A DNA stretch of 48,942 bases from Leyella stercorea (GCF_021531355.1 NZ_JADYTS010000013.1:1-48942), one strand, 5' to 3'. Shown: positions 17,429 to 26,620, counted from the stretch's first letter. Made by a program: numbers and translations. The notes: generated by a model from the letters alone, not told the origin.

Positions 17429-17617
17429 CCCCTCCCCCGTAGGGAGGGGAGTAATATGATTTGTTTGCTATGGAAGGATAAAAACAGTAGCGGAGGTCTC
17501 CGGCCTCCGCTACTCGTTTTCTTGCGCAGGGTATGGCGAGGACGCCATACCCTCCTATATAAGTTTACAAAGCATACCACTCCCCTCCCTACGGGGGAGG
17601 GGAGTGGTATGCTTTGT
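17429..17617. repeat. Cluster of nested palindromes
   Basis: The intergenic region is made almost entirely of hairpins: an inverted repeat of about 30 bp with two mismatches (17429-17458 against 17573-17602), a 10-bp stem (GTAGCGGAGG, 17487-17513), an 11-bp stem (AGGGTATGGCG, 17528-17553) and a 23-bp perfect stem (17567-17617). It looks like a mobile or amplified intergenic element rather than a single terminator. Confidence 0.7.
17567..17617. terminator. 23-bp perfect-stem hairpin, bidirectional terminator
   Basis: Arms 17567-17589 and 17595-17617 are perfectly complementary over 23 bp with a TACGG loop. It separates the convergent GSCFA (plus) and TonB receptor (minus) genes. There is no long T-run, so it may act partly as a processing or stability element. 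Confidence 0.6.
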
Positions 17618-17631
17618 TGGGTTTCGATATC

Positions 17632-19671
17632 TTACAACCCTATCCTCACGCTTCCGCCTGCCATAATCCACAGACCCGGCTGGCGCACAGCACCGAGGTC
17701 GTAGTATCTGTGGCATGTCAGGTTGTCGGCCTTAACGTAAAGGCTGTACGACGGAGCGGTCCACATCAGTTTTACGTCGACCTTGGTATAAGGCGAATAG
17801 TTGTTCATGCGCTCCTGCCAACGTACTGCCCACGATGCCGACAGACGGCTCCAGATGCGGTGGTCGAGCTGGAATGTGGCCTTATGACGCAAGTATTCAA
17901 GAGCATAGAGCGAGCCGAATATCTCGCGGTCGGTCTCGTGCTTCTGGTGGATGAAGGCATAGCCAGCCTTGACACGTGTGATGAACGAACCCGGAACGAG
18001 CTCGTCCATATTGAGCGTAACGTCAGCCGAATAGCCCATATTGTCGAGTTTGCCGATGTTCATCGCCTGATACTTGCGACTCTCGGCTGTAGGATAAACC
18101 CAGTCGATGATGTTCTTGCCCTCAGAGTAGAATCCGCTCAGCACAGCCTCAACGCCACGTGTGCGGAAGCGTGTACCAATTTTGAAGGTAGAATTGCGCT
18201 CTGGGCTGAGGTTGGGATCGCCCTGCTGTGCCGAGTTTGAAGTATAAAGGTCGGTGAATGTGGGCACACGCAGCGCCTTGTTCCACGAAGCGTAGAACTT
18301 CCAGTTGTCGCTCGGACGATAAGAAATGTCTACACCAGGATAGAAACGAAAACGGTTGTCGAGTCCCGTATTGCGGTTGGCAAGCACGCCAGCCGACAGG
18401 GTGAATCCACCGAGAATTACATTATGCTCAAGAAAGACGCTCGTGTTGGTGCGGTCGCCACGATGGTCGTAGTGGCGGTCGGAACCGTGTATGGCAGTCC
18501 ACTCGCTCTCGTCGAGCAGTGTTCCGTATGCAGTACTGAGGATGTGCTCCTTGCGCAGGTCGACGCCAACGGCTGTCTTACCCAGTAACCACGAGGCATG
18601 GGCATTGAGAGCAGCTCCATATACATCCATACGGTGATAGTTCTCGCCGTTCTGTGCTCCTTCCTTGCCGCGAGTGAGCTGATAATGGTCTACATCGCGG
18701 TGCCAATATACCGAGGGCGAGAACACCAGACGCTCGTCGGCAAACGGACGTACGTCTGCAAGAGCCGATGCCATGAAGCGGCGTGTTGCCTCCCACTGGT
18801 TGTTGAAGCGGGCGCTGTAGAATGTAGATGCGCCATAATCCTGCGACGACAGACCGCCCTGCCACGACAGATTGACGTAGCGCGACTCCAAAGCTCCCAT
18901 ATAATACATGCGACGACGCTTGAAATCGCTGTTGGCTGTGCCACCGTCGCTCTGCGTATAGCCTCCGCTGAGCTGCTGGCTGACATTGCCTGTGCGAAGA
19001 CTCAAACCAGCATCGCCACCGAATGTGCCGAACGAGCCTCCTTCGGCCGACACACGCACACTGCTCTCCTTGTCGGTGTGCGTCACGATGTTGATGGCGC
19101 CGTTGAACGCCGACGAACCGAACACACGTGCCGAAGCACCCTCGAGAACCTCGATGCGCTCAATGTCAGAAAGAGAAACTGGGAAATCGGCTGCATTATG
19201 GCCGGTTTGCGGGCTTGACATGTTCACTCCATTCAATAGAATGGTAATCTGGTCGAACGTGCCGCCATTGATGCTGATGTCCGTCTGTACACCAAAGCCA
19301 CCGCGCTGACGGACATCTACGCCCGTGGCTAACTTAAGAATGTCGTTGATACTTGACGCCTCCGCACGCTGAATGTCGTCGCGCGAGATGACAGTCACAA
19401 TCTTTGCCGACTGCAACGCAGTGAGCGGAGCACGCGAACCGGTGACAAGCACCTCGTCGAGCTTCACCTCCTGACGGCCAAGTGAGTCGGCAGCCATTGC
19501 TGTAGCAGCAGGCTTAGTGCTGATTCCGTCTGCCTTGGCGTAGGTCAAAGTTGCTACACTAAGGGTGCAGATGAGCACCTCACGTCCGATACAGCTGAAC
19601 AGAGCATAGCTACGGCGCGAGAAATGCTTGAAGCGCAGAGCCTGTCTGTCGTTAAATCTGTGTCTGTACAT
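17632..19671 (-). CDS. TonB-dependent outer membrane receptor, BtuB-like
   Basis: A 679-residue receptor. An unusually long Arg-rich N-terminus precedes the hydrophobic signal (VLICTLSVATLTYAKA). The plug begins at VKLDEVLVTGSRAP and carries VISRDDIQRAEASSINDIL, GVDVRQRGGFGVQTDISING, ILLNGVNM and IERIEVLEGASARVFGSSAFNGAINI, followed by a 22-strand-type barrel to a C-terminal Leu. The plug resembles Bacteroidetes receptors annotated as cobalamin (BtuB-type) transporters, but no carboxypeptidase-like SusC extension and no cobalamin riboswitch are seen upstream, so the ligand is unproven. It follows the DUF349 gene's terminator by about 60 bp. Confidence 0.85.
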   Translation of the reverse strand: MYRHRFNDRQALRFKHFSRRSYALFSCIGREVLICTLSVATLTYAKADGISTKPAATAMAADSLGRQEVKLDEVLVTGSRAPLTALQSAKIVTVISRDDIQRAEASSINDILKLATGVDVRQRGGFGVQTDISINGGTFDQITILLNGVNMSSPQTGHNAADFPVSLSDIERIEVLEGASARVFGSSAFNGAINIVTHTDKESSVRVSAEGGSFGTFGGDAGLSLRTGNVSQQLSGGYTQSDGGTANSDFKRRRMYYMGALESRYVNLSWQGGLSSQDYGASTFYSARFNNQWEATRRFMASALADVRPFADERLVFSPSVYWHRDVDHYQLTRGKEGAQNGENYHRMDVYGAALNAHASWLLGKTAVGVDLRKEHILSTAYGTLLDESEWTAIHGSDRHYDHRGDRTNTSVFLEHNVILGGFTLSAGVLANRNTGLDNRFRFYPGVDISYRPSDNWKFYASWNKALRVPTFTDLYTSNSAQQGDPNLSPERNSTFKIGTRFRTRGVEAVLSGFYSEGKNIIDWVYPTAESRKYQAMNIGKLDNMGYSADVTLNMDELVPGSFITRVKAGYAFIHQKHETDREIFGSLYALEYLRHKATFQLDHRIWSRLSASWAVRWQERMNNYSPYTKVDVKLMWTAPSYSLYVKADNLTCHRYYDLGAVRQPGLWIMAGGSVRIGL

Positions 19672-19732
19672 AGATTTTTTTAGATGAATTAATTAATAAA
19701 AATGAATAAAATAATACAGGGGCGTATATTTT

Positions 19733-19768
19733 AAAAACTCGCACTACCAATCACTGGCAGTGCGAGTT
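19733..19768 (-). terminator. Terminator after the DUF349 gene
   Basis: AACTCGCACT (19736-19745) pairs with AGTGCGAGTT (19759-19768), with a further CCA/TGG pairing inside. Read on the minus strand the stem ends in a short T-run. Confidence 0.7.
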
Positions 19769-19825
19769 GTCGTTGCAGCGCTGTGCAACTTATCATTGTT
19801 TAATTGTATATATTAATACCATTTC

Positions 19826-21634
19826 TTACTTCTCAGCATCGATAGCCTTAATCTTCTGGCGAACCAGTTCGAGGTCGTCGCGGAGCTTCTGCACCTTGCG
19901 ATTCATCTCGTCGATAAGGCTGTTGCCCTTCTTAGAGCTTGCATTGAGGAAACCGAGGTTGTTCTCGTAGGTCTGAATCTCCTGCTTGAGCTGGTCGAAA
20001 CGACGCATCAGGCGTGAGCGCTCTGAGCCCAAAGCCTCCTCGCCACGCTTAGCCATGTTCTTGATGTTCGACTTGAAGTCGTCAAGACGGCGGCGCTTTG
20101 TAGAGATATTCAGCTGACGATAGATTACGTCGAGCACCTCATGATACTCGGCATAAAGAGTGTCCTTCTCCTTGAAGGGCACGTGGCCTACCTTATTATA
20201 TTCGTCGACGAGAGCCTGAACCTGATCCTTTGTGGCATCAGCACCAAGACCCTTGAGCTGAGCTATGAGCTCACGCTTCTTGTCGAGATTGGCACGTTCT
20301 TCGCCACGTGTGCCTGCATTGGCAGCCTTGCGTGCCTCGAAGAACTTGTTGCAAGCACCGAGGAACTCGTTCCAGAGCTGGTCGCCGAGCTTCTTGGGCA
20401 CCTGGCCTACGGTCTTCCACTCCTTCTGGAGGGCGATGAGCTTGTCGCTTGTCGACTTCCAGTCAGTGCTCTCAGCCAGAGCCTTAGCCTTCTCAACGAG
20501 AGCCTTCTTGCGCTCTATGTTGTCGGCATAGGCAGCCTTGAGCTGCTTGAAGAACTCAGTCTTGCGTCCGAAGAAGTCGTCGCAGGCAGCGCGGAAACGC
20601 TCGAATATCTTGACGTTCATCTTCTGCGGTGCAAAACCTATGGTCTTCCACTCGTTCTGTATTTCGATTATCTCCTTAGAGTGCTTCTCCCAGTCGGCAG
20701 CGCCCTTGTTTTCGAGCTTGCCAATCTCCTCTACCTTCTCGCAGAGGGCTGTCTTGCGTGCAAGATTCTCCTCCTCGCCAGCGCGAAGGTCCTCGAAGTG
20801 CTGCTGATGACGCTTGTTGATGACGGTAGATGCAGCCTTGAAGCGGGTCCATATCTGCTCGCGCAACTCCTTGGCAACGGGACCTGTCTCACGATATTGC
20901 TGATGGAGTTCCTGCAACTGGTGGAACGCGCTGATTACGTCCTCCTCGTCGGCAAGCTTCTCTGCAGCCTCACACAGCTTGGTCTTTATCTCAAGATTCT
21001 TCTTGAAATCGTACTCGCGAGCCTCAGAGTTGAGCTTCAGCAGGTCGTAATACTGCTCAACGTAAAGCTGATAGTTGCGCCACAGCTCGCTGGCTTTATC
21101 TGCCGGCACAGCCTTGATGTCCTTCCACTCCTGCTGCAGTTCCTTAAACTCGTTGTACGACTTGTTGGCTTCATCGGGCGATGTAGCCATAGCCTTGATA
21201 CGTTCGATAATGGCGAGTTTCTTCACAAGGTTAGCCTGCTTCTCAGCTTCCTGCTCCAGGAACACCTTTGCACGTTTTTCGCGCACTACAGCCATTTGCT
21301 CCTTGAATGTTTCTTCGTCTTCGTCGGGCACAATCTGGTATGTTGTGGGATCGCCACCGCCCTCGATGTATTCCTTCAAACGTGCTTCGCGCTCGGCGAT
21401 GTGCAACTTGTAGAATACAGTCTTAAGTAGGTCGATCTCATCTTTGTCAGGATTGTCGTCGCTCTGTGCAATCTGCTTCAGGCGTTCTACAACCTCCTGC
21501 TTTGTCTTGTATACCTTGGTGTTAGCCACCGGCTGTTCGGCGGGAGTGTCTACGTTCTGAACTTCAGCTACGTTCTCCACATTCGCCACTTCTTGTGTAC
21601 CTTGATTCAAGGCTTTCTCTTGAGAGTCCATCAT
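19826..21634 (-). CDS. DUF349 repeat protein
   Basis: A 602-residue, charged, all-helical protein with about five DUF349 repeats, each with an aromatic-rich helix: LWRNYQLYVEQYYDLL, IWTRFKAASTVINKR, IFERFRAACDDFFGRK, LWNEFLGACNKFFEAR and LYAEYHEVLDVIYRQL. An acidic N-terminal leader (about 1-60) and a C-terminal coiled coil ending IDAEK complete it. No membrane segment or signal peptide. The function in Bacteroidetes is not established. The start is ambiguous between adjacent ATGs at 21634 and 21631. A long open frame on the opposite strand is a codon-bias shadow. Confidence 0.85.
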   Translation of the reverse strand: MMDSQEKALNQGTQEVANVENVAEVQNVDTPAEQPVANTKVYKTKQEVVERLKQIAQSDDNPDKDEIDLLKTVFYKLHIAEREARLKEYIEGGGDPTTYQIVPDEDEETFKEQMAVVREKRAKVFLEQEAEKQANLVKKLAIIERIKAMATSPDEANKSYNEFKELQQEWKDIKAVPADKASELWRNYQLYVEQYYDLLKLNSEAREYDFKKNLEIKTKLCEAAEKLADEEDVISAFHQLQELHQQYRETGPVAKELREQIWTRFKAASTVINKRHQQHFEDLRAGEEENLARKTALCEKVEEIGKLENKGAADWEKHSKEIIEIQNEWKTIGFAPQKMNVKIFERFRAACDDFFGRKTEFFKQLKAAYADNIERKKALVEKAKALAESTDWKSTSDKLIALQKEWKTVGQVPKKLGDQLWNEFLGACNKFFEARKAANAGTRGEERANLDKKRELIAQLKGLGADATKDQVQALVDEYNKVGHVPFKEKDTLYAEYHEVLDVIYRQLNISTKRRRLDDFKSNIKNMAKRGEEALGSERSRLMRRFDQLKQEIQTYENNLGFLNASSKKGNSLIDEMNRKVQKLRDDLELVRQKIKAIDAEK

Positions 21635-21677
21635 TTCACTGTTTTAAGTTTATGATAAGGGTAATTCAAATTCTCAC

Positions 21678-21702
21678 CATGCCAAGGCTTTGCCAAGGCA
21701 TG
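21678..21702 (-). other. Leader hairpin upstream of the DUF349 gene
   Basis: CATGCCAAGGC and GCCAAGGCATG form an 11-position stem with two internal A-A mismatches and a TTT loop. It lies in the probable 5' untranslated region, between the -7 box at 21735-21742 and the start at 21634. Without a T-run it is more likely a leader structure than a terminator. Confidence 0.45.
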
Positions 21703-21734
21703 ATTTTCATATACATATATATTTATATAGAGTG

Positions 21735-21742
21735 CAAACTTA
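21735..21742 (-). promoter_or_regulatory. -7 promoter element for the DUF349 gene
   Basis: TAAGTTTG on the minus strand matches TAnnTTTG about 100 bp before the start, giving a leader of about 95 nt that contains the hairpin at 21678-21702. Confidence 0.55.
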
Positions 21743-21795
21743 AATAAAAAAAACCGAAAAGCGACAAAAAAGTATGATTTTTTTGTATTTAAAGC

Positions 21796-21830
21796 AAAAA
21801 AGGAGGCTATGACGCGGTGTCATAACCCCC
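21796..21830 (-). terminator. gltX intrinsic terminator
   Basis: On the minus strand GGGGGTTATGAC (21819-21830) pairs with GTCATAGCCTCC (21802-21813) through 12 positions with two G-U wobbles, followed by six T residues (21796-21801). It lies 30 bp after the gltX stop. Confidence 0.85.
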
Positions 21831-21859
21831 TGTATGTCTTACTTTAGTAGCCTAAAGGC

Positions 21860-23377
21860 TTACTTCAGTACCTCGATTGCACGCTGCAAACGCTTGATTG
21901 TCTCTTCCTTGCCGAGGAAAGCCGAGATGTCGAACATGCCCGGACCCTTGCCTATACCTACAAGAGCAAGGCGGAAGGCGTTCATCACGTCGCCCAGCTT
22001 GTAGCCCTTGTCCTCAACCCACTTCATCACGACGGGTTCCTGACCCTCGATAGAGAAGTCGTCGATGCCCTGGAGCACTTCTGCCAACTCGCCCATCACC
22101 TTGGCTGAGTCTTCCTTCCAGCGCTTCTTCACGGTCTTCTGATCGTACTCTGTAGGAGCGATGAAGAAGAACGAGCACAGAGGCCAAAGCTCCTTGACGA
22201 AGCTCACACGATCCTTCATCATAGCCACTACCTGTGTGATGCGCTCCATCGACTCGTCAACGCCGTTGTTGGCTACGATAGGTGCGAAGAGGTCGGCAAT
22301 CTCCTCGTTCGACTTGCGCAGTATATACTCGTGGTTGAACCAGATGCCCTTCTGATAGTCGAACTTGGCACCCGACTTAGAGCACTTGTGGATGTCGAAC
22401 TGCTCAACAAGCTCGTCGAGCGAGAACATCTCCTGCTCTGTACCGGGATTCCAGCCCAGCAGGGCGAGGAAGTTGACAACAGCCTCGGGGAAGTAGCCGC
22501 TTTCGCGATAGCCCGAAGAGATGTCGCCGGTCTTGGGGTCGTGCCACTCAAGCGGGAATACGGGGAAACCGAGACGGTCGCCGTCGCGCTTCGAGAGCTT
22601 GCCCTTGCCCTCCGGCTTGAGCAGAAGCGGCAGGTGGGCGAATGTAGGCATAGTGTCTTCCCATCCGAAAGCACGATAAAGCAGAACGTGAAGCGGTGCG
22701 CTGGGCAACCACTCCTCGCCACGTATCACGTGAGTAATCTCCATAAGGTGGTCGTCGACGATGTTTGCCAAGTGATAGGTAGGCAGCTCGTCGGCACTCT
22801 TGTAGAGCACCTTGTCGTCGAGAATGTCGCTCTTTATCTTCACGTCACCACGAATCATGTCGTCGACATGCACCTCGATGCCCGGCTCAACCATGAAGCG
22901 AACCACATACTGCTCGCCATCGTTGATGCGACGCTCCACTTCTTCCTTCGAGAGAGTGAGCGAGTTGGTCATCTGCATACGTGTCTTGGCGTCGTACTGG
23001 AAGTTCTGAATCTCAGCACGCTTTGCCTCAAGCTGCTCGGGCGTATCGAAAGCGATGTAAGCCTTGCCGTCGGCAAGAAGCTGGTCGACATATTTCTTAT
23101 ATATGGCGCGACGCTCGCTCTGACGATACGGGCCGTGGTTGCCACCGAACGACACTCCCTCGTCAAACTTGATACCGAGCCAACGGAACGACTCGATAAT
23201 ATAGTCTTCGGCTCCCGGCACAAAGCGGTGCGAGTCGGTATCCTCGATACGGAACACCAGGTCGCCGCCGTGCTGACGGGCGAATAGATAGTTATACAAT
23301 GCTGTACGCACACCACCGATGTGCAAAGGTCCTGTTGGACTTGGCGCGAAGCGCACCCTTACTTTTCTATCTGACAT
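21860..23377 (-). CDS. gltX: Glutamyl-tRNA synthetase
   Basis: A 505-residue class I aminoacyl-tRNA synthetase. The HIGH motif is HIGG (19-22) in [14 protein letters not shown], and the KMSKS-type motif is [21 protein letters not shown] and the ALLGWNPG segment are typical of the GlxRS family. It charges tRNA-Glu with glutamate. The SRWLGI(K)FDEG region suits GltX rather than GlnS, and the [11 protein letters not shown] pair supports the bacterial discriminating or non-discriminating GluRS group; which of these cannot be told here. Divergent from the 7TM-HD gene. Confidence 0.95.
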   Translation of the reverse strand: MSDRKVRVRFAPSPTGPLHIGGVRTALYNYLFARQHGGDLVFRIEDTDSHRFVPGAEDYIIESFRWLGIKFDEGVSFGGNHGPYRQSERRAIYKKYVDQLLADGKAYIAFDTPEQLEAKRAEIQNFQYDAKTRMQMTNSLTLSKEEVERRINDGEQYVVRFMVEPGIEVHVDDMIRGDVKIKSDILDDKVLYKSADELPTYHLANIVDDHLMEITHVIRGEEWLPSAPLHVLLYRAFGWEDTMPTFAHLPLLLKPEGKGKLSKRDGDRLGFPVFPLEWHDPKTGDISSGYRESGYFPEAVVNFLALLGWNPGTEQEMFSLDELVEQFDIHKCSKSGAKFDYQKGIWFNHEYILRKSNEEIADLFAPIVANNGVDESMERITQVVAMMKDRVSFVKELWPLCSFFFIAPTEYDQKTVKKRWKEDSAKVMGELAEVLQGIDDFSIEGQEPVVMKWVEDKGYKLGDVMNAFRLALVGIGKGPGMFDISAFLGKEETIKRLQRAIEVLK

Positions 23378-23405
23378 ATTATAGTATGTTATTTATTTTT
23401 GTGTA

Positions 23406-23413
23406 CAAAGGTA
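23406..23413 (-). promoter_or_regulatory. -7 promoter element for gltX
   Basis: TACCTTTG on the minus strand is a perfect TAnnTTTG, 29 bp before the gltX ATG. No convincing -33 TTTG is seen at the usual distance. Confidence 0.6.
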
Positions 23414-23480
23414 GTAAGTTTTTCTCAATTTAGACATTTTTTTTGTAATATTGCAGTCCAAACCCATAATAAGACTATAT

Positions 23481-25532
23481 ATGTATAGAATTGAGAAGAG
23501 CAGAAAACATTTCTGGCGCAATATGTTCACACGTATGGCGCTGGTATTGGTGACTGTGGCTGTAATCGTGTGGTCGCTGCCCCGCAATGAGAGCCAGCGA
23601 TTCAGATACGACGTAGGCAAGCCGTGGATGTACGGCTCGTTCATAGCCAAGTTCGACTTCCCTATCTACAAGACCGACGAGACCATCAAGGCCCAAGAAG
23701 ACTCGCTGCTGCAGACCTACCAGCCCTACTACAACTACGACAAGACGGTGGAGAAGAAGCAGGTGAACAAGTTCCTCTCCGACTTCCACGACGGCATTCC
23801 CGGACTGCCACATCAGTACATCGACATCATAGCCAAACAGCTGCACCGACTATATCAGACGGGCATCATGGACACGCCCGAATACAACGAGATATACCGC
23901 GACTCCACTTCGCTGGTGCGCGTCGTCATAGGCAACAACGCACAGACCATGCCGCTCGACGAAATCTACTCTACGCTGTCGGCTTACGAGCAGATATTCC
24001 TCGACGACGTGGTTGCCCAGCAACGCCCCCTGCTGCAACGCTGCAATCTGAACAACTACATCGAGCCTAACCTTATATATGACAAGGAACGCTCGCTGAC
24101 CGAACGCAACGACCTCCTGTCGTCCATACCGCCTGCCAGCGGCATGGTAATGAGCGGACAGAAGGTGATTGACCGTGGCGACATTGTCGACGAATACACC
24201 TACCGCGTGCTCAACTCGTTCGAGCGTGAGATAAAACGCCGGTCGGCTACGCAGAACGAGATAACGAGCACCATCATCGGACAGATTATACTTGTGACCT
24301 TTATGGTGACGCTCTTCACCATATACCTCGCACTGTTCCGTCGCGACTACTTCAACAAGCCGCGCTCCATCGCCATGCTCTACTCGCTCATTACGTTCTT
24401 CCCGGTGATAGTGGCTATAATGATGCGCCACAACTTCATGAGCGTCTACATAGTGCCCTTCGCCATGGTTCCGATGTTTGTGCGTGTGTTTATGGACTCG
24501 CGCACGGCATTCATCTCGCACGTCACGATGCTGCTTATATGCACCATCGCCGTGAGATACCAGTACGAATTCATCATCATTCAGATTGTAGCGGGCTTGA
24601 TAGCCATCTACTCGCTGCGCGAACTGACACGCCGCGCCCAGGTGTTCAAGACGGGAATACTCGTGGCTATGGGCAGCGCACTGGTGTATCTGGCGCTGCA
24701 GATGATACAAGACAACGACTTCACCATCATGGACCACGACATGTACTACCACTTCGTGGTGAACGGTGTGCTGCTGTTGCTCGCCTATCCGCTGATGTAC
24801 ATCGTCGAGAAGATGTTCGGATTCGTGTCGAGCGTGACGCTGTTTGAGCTGTCAAACACCAACCGCGGACTGCTGCGCGACCTCTCGGAGATAGCGCCCG
24901 GCACCTTCCAGCACTCTATCACGGTGGGCAACCTGGCAGCCGAAATAGCCAATAAGATTGGTGCCAACTCGCTGCTCGTGCGTACCGGTGCTCTGTATCA
25001 CGACATCGGCAAAATGGCTGACCCCGTATTCTTCACCGAGAATCAGGCTGGTGTCAACCCGCACGACCACCTCGACTACAAGGAGAGCGCACGCATCATC
25101 ATCAATCATGTCACCGAGGGCGTGAAAATGGCTGAGCGTGAGAATCTGCCCACCATCATACGCGACTTCATCGTGACCCACCATGGCACGGGAATGACCA
25201 AGTTCTTCTACATTAAATATAAGAACGAGCATCCCGACGAAGAGATTGACCCGAAACCGTTTGAATATCCAGGTCCCAACCCGTTCACACGCGAGCAGGC
25301 CATCCTCATGATTGCCGACGGCGTGGAGGCTGCTTCGCGCTCAATAGCCGAATACACCGAGGAGAACATTGCCACTCTGGTAAACAAAATCATCGACGGC
25401 GACGTTGCCGACGGCTACTTCAAGGACTGCCCCATCACCTTCCGCGACATAGCACTCGCCAAAGTCGTACTCATCGAACGCCTCAAAGCAATATACCACA
25501 CACGTATATCGTATCCAGAGGCTAAGAAGTAA
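23481..25532 (+). CDS. 7TM-HD family phosphohydrolase (PgpH-like)
   Basis: A 683-residue protein. After a cytoplasmic N-terminus and one membrane helix there is an extracytoplasmic 7TMR-HDED domain (about 60-270), a bundle of seven membrane segments (about 280-470) and a cytoplasmic HD domain with PGTFQHSITVGNLAAEIA, YHDIGKM and VTHHGTG. PgpH-type members hydrolyse cyclic di-AMP. A matching cyclase is not in the window, so activity is inferred from the family. I start at ATG 23481 (MYRIEKSRKHF); extending upstream would require a TTG start. A hairpin terminator follows 7 bp after the stop. Confidence 0.88.
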   Translation: MYRIEKSRKHFWRNMFTRMALVLVTVAVIVWSLPRNESQRFRYDVGKPWMYGSFIAKFDFPIYKTDETIKAQEDSLLQTYQPYYNYDKTVEKKQVNKFLSDFHDGIPGLPHQYIDIIAKQLHRLYQTGIMDTPEYNEIYRDSTSLVRVVIGNNAQTMPLDEIYSTLSAYEQIFLDDVVAQQRPLLQRCNLNNYIEPNLIYDKERSLTERNDLLSSIPPASGMVMSGQKVIDRGDIVDEYTYRVLNSFEREIKRRSATQNEITSTIIGQIILVTFMVTLFTIYLALFRRDYFNKPRSIAMLYSLITFFPVIVAIMMRHNFMSVYIVPFAMVPMFVRVFMDSRTAFISHVTMLLICTIAVRYQYEFIIIQIVAGLIAIYSLRELTRRAQVFKTGILVAMGSALVYLALQMIQDNDFTIMDHDMYYHFVVNGVLLLLAYPLMYIVEKMFGFVSSVTLFELSNTNRGLLRDLSEIAPGTFQHSITVGNLAAEIANKIGANSLLVRTGALYHDIGKMADPVFFTENQAGVNPHDHLDYKESARIIINHVTEGVKMAERENLPTIIRDFIVTHHGTGMTKFFYIKYKNEHPDEEIDPKPFEYPGPNPFTREQAILMIADGVEAASRSIAEYTEENIATLVNKIIDGDVADGYFKDCPITFRDIALAKVVLIERLKAIYHTRISYPEAKK

Positions 25533-25538
25533 TAAAAA

Positions 25539-25593
25539 AACAAGAACAACATTAAGGACTTTATCTTGAAAGTCAATTAATGTTGTTCTTGTT
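25539..25593. terminator. Bidirectional terminator
   Basis: A 17-bp perfect stem (25539-25555 with 25577-25593), extended by an inner GACTTT/AAAGTC pairing, lies between the convergent HD-phosphohydrolase and XRE genes. A-rich and T-rich flanks on both sides suit termination in both directions. Confidence 0.85.
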
Positions 25594-25617
25594 GTTTTAT
25601 GTCCAATATGTGCATTT

Positions 25618-25983
25618 TCACCACAATGCCACTTTTCCTGCAACACCCAAATCAATGGTTGCAGTTACGACACCAAGAGCCTTGAATACTCTTCGCATAG
25701 TAGGTATTGTTATGCTATAACCTCTTTCTAATCGAGAAATCTGTGCTCTTTTCACACCTATACGTTCACCAAGTTGTTCTTGGGTCAAGTTCTGTTCTAT
25801 ACGAGCCTTCTTGATGGCTTCTCCCAAACGATAAGCATGCAATGCTTCATCAACATCACTTTCAAAAGCATCACGTTTCGAAGTTCCTACTTTTCCAAAG
25901 TGCTTGTCAAGCACATCGTCCAAAGGGGTAAGATTCATCTGTGCCTCGTCAGTCAAGACAAGTCGGAAGATATTTAGTGCCAT
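25618..25983 (-). CDS. XRE-family HTH regulator, antitoxin-like
   Basis: A 121-residue protein with a C-terminal helix-turn-helix of the Cro/C1 type (about 56-110): AIKKARIEQNLTQEQLGERIGVKRAQISRLERG. The N-terminal 50 residues are acidic and helical. This layout resembles HigA/HipB-like antitoxins. No toxin gene is visible on either side: upstream is a repeat-filled gap and downstream a convergent terminator. A perfect palindrome overlaps its promoter region, which suggests autorepression. It may be an orphan antitoxin or a stand-alone regulator. Confidence 0.8.
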   Translation of the reverse strand: MALNIFRLVLTDEAQMNLTPLDDVLDKHFGKVGTSKRDAFESDVDEALHAYRLGEAIKKARIEQNLTQEQLGERIGVKRAQISRLERGYSITIPTMRRVFKALGVVTATIDLGVAGKVALW

Positions 25984-26000
25984 ACATTTTCAATTTGGTA

Positions 26001-26040
26001 CAAAGATAGACATAATGTTTCATAAACAAGAAACATTATG
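26001..26040 (-). promoter_or_regulatory. Promoter and palindromic operator of the XRE gene
   Basis: TATCTTTG (26001-26008, minus strand) matches the -7 consensus 18 bp before the ATG. Immediately upstream CATAATGTTTC (26011-26021) and GAAACATTATG (26030-26040) form a perfect 11-bp inverted repeat with an 8-bp spacer, placed to cover the -33 region. It is the likely binding site of the XRE dimer. Confidence 0.7.
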
Positions 26041-26513
26041 CACTTAAATGTGTTTTACAACCCGTTTTTAACAATTCAGAAATATATAATAGCCACAGCT
26101 TGCTAACGGCATGCAAATATTGTACAAGCAGTAAAAAAGTGTTACAAAACGAAAATTGATTCTAGAGATTTCTGAGGCGGTTTTTATCGGTTTTTCGACG
26201 TAAAATGCCACACCAAAATCCATTCAAGGCTTCTTTGCATTGCAAAAGGACTACAGTTGAAGTGTAAAAGGACTACAGTTGCAATGCAAACAAGGCTAAA
26301 ATGAAAGGCAAAAGTGGTCGTTTTGCAATAAAAGGGAGTGTTTTTTACGTTGATAGCATTGCCGATTTTCAACACTAACGTAGCAACACAGTGATTTTCA
26401 ACAACATATCTCAAATTGCTCAAAACTCGAGAATTTCGAGCTAAAGATTTCCTTGTGCGCTCAACTCATAGTTTTGAGGACTTAAAAATGCAAATATTGT
26501 GTTGAGAGGACAT
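26041..26513. other. Non-coding repeat-containing gap
   Basis: No convincing gene is found. A minus-strand open frame at 26184-26423 encodes a Cys/His/Phe-mixed peptide without a recognisable domain and overlaps the repeats. The segment contains the TTTGCATTGC-bounded repeat (26234-26290), a CTCGAG site at 26426 within a small palindrome, and low-complexity AT-rich sequence. Confidence 0.5.
26234..26290. repeat. Direct repeats bounded by an inverted repeat
   Basis: AAAAGGACTACAGTTG occurs twice (26244-26259 and 26266-26281) with a 22-bp period. The pair is enclosed by TTTGCATTGC (26234-26243) and its exact reverse complement GCAATGCAAA (26281-26290). This composite layout suggests a short interspersed element rather than chance. 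Confidence 0.6.
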
Positions 26514-26559
26514 AAAAAAACGGCAATCACACGATAAATTAATATCAATGCGATTGCCG
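26514..26559 (-). terminator. Intrinsic terminator of the porin gene
   Basis: On the minus strand CGGCAATC pairs with GATTGCCG (26552-26559 with 26521-26528) and is followed by seven T residues (26514-26520). It lies about 60 bp after the porin stop. Confidence 0.75.
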
Positions 26560-26620
26560 ATAACCACTTGCCGAAACTTTAAGTTATATGGCCTATTTTA
26601 AGCAAATTATATGATGAGAC

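Noticed and set aside
20141..21430. Long plus-strand open frame opposite the DUF349 gene
   Set aside because: Leu/Val-rich translation without domains, exactly antisense to a well-supported repeat protein; produced by codon bias.
22331..23287. Plus-strand open frame opposite gltX
   Set aside because: No recognisable domain, while the other strand encodes a full synthetase with HIGG and KLSKRDG motifs.
26184..26423. 79-codon minus-strand frame as a toxin partner of the XRE gene
   Set aside because: Its composition and lack of any RelE/HigB-like motif, plus overlap with the composite repeat, argue against a real toxin gene.
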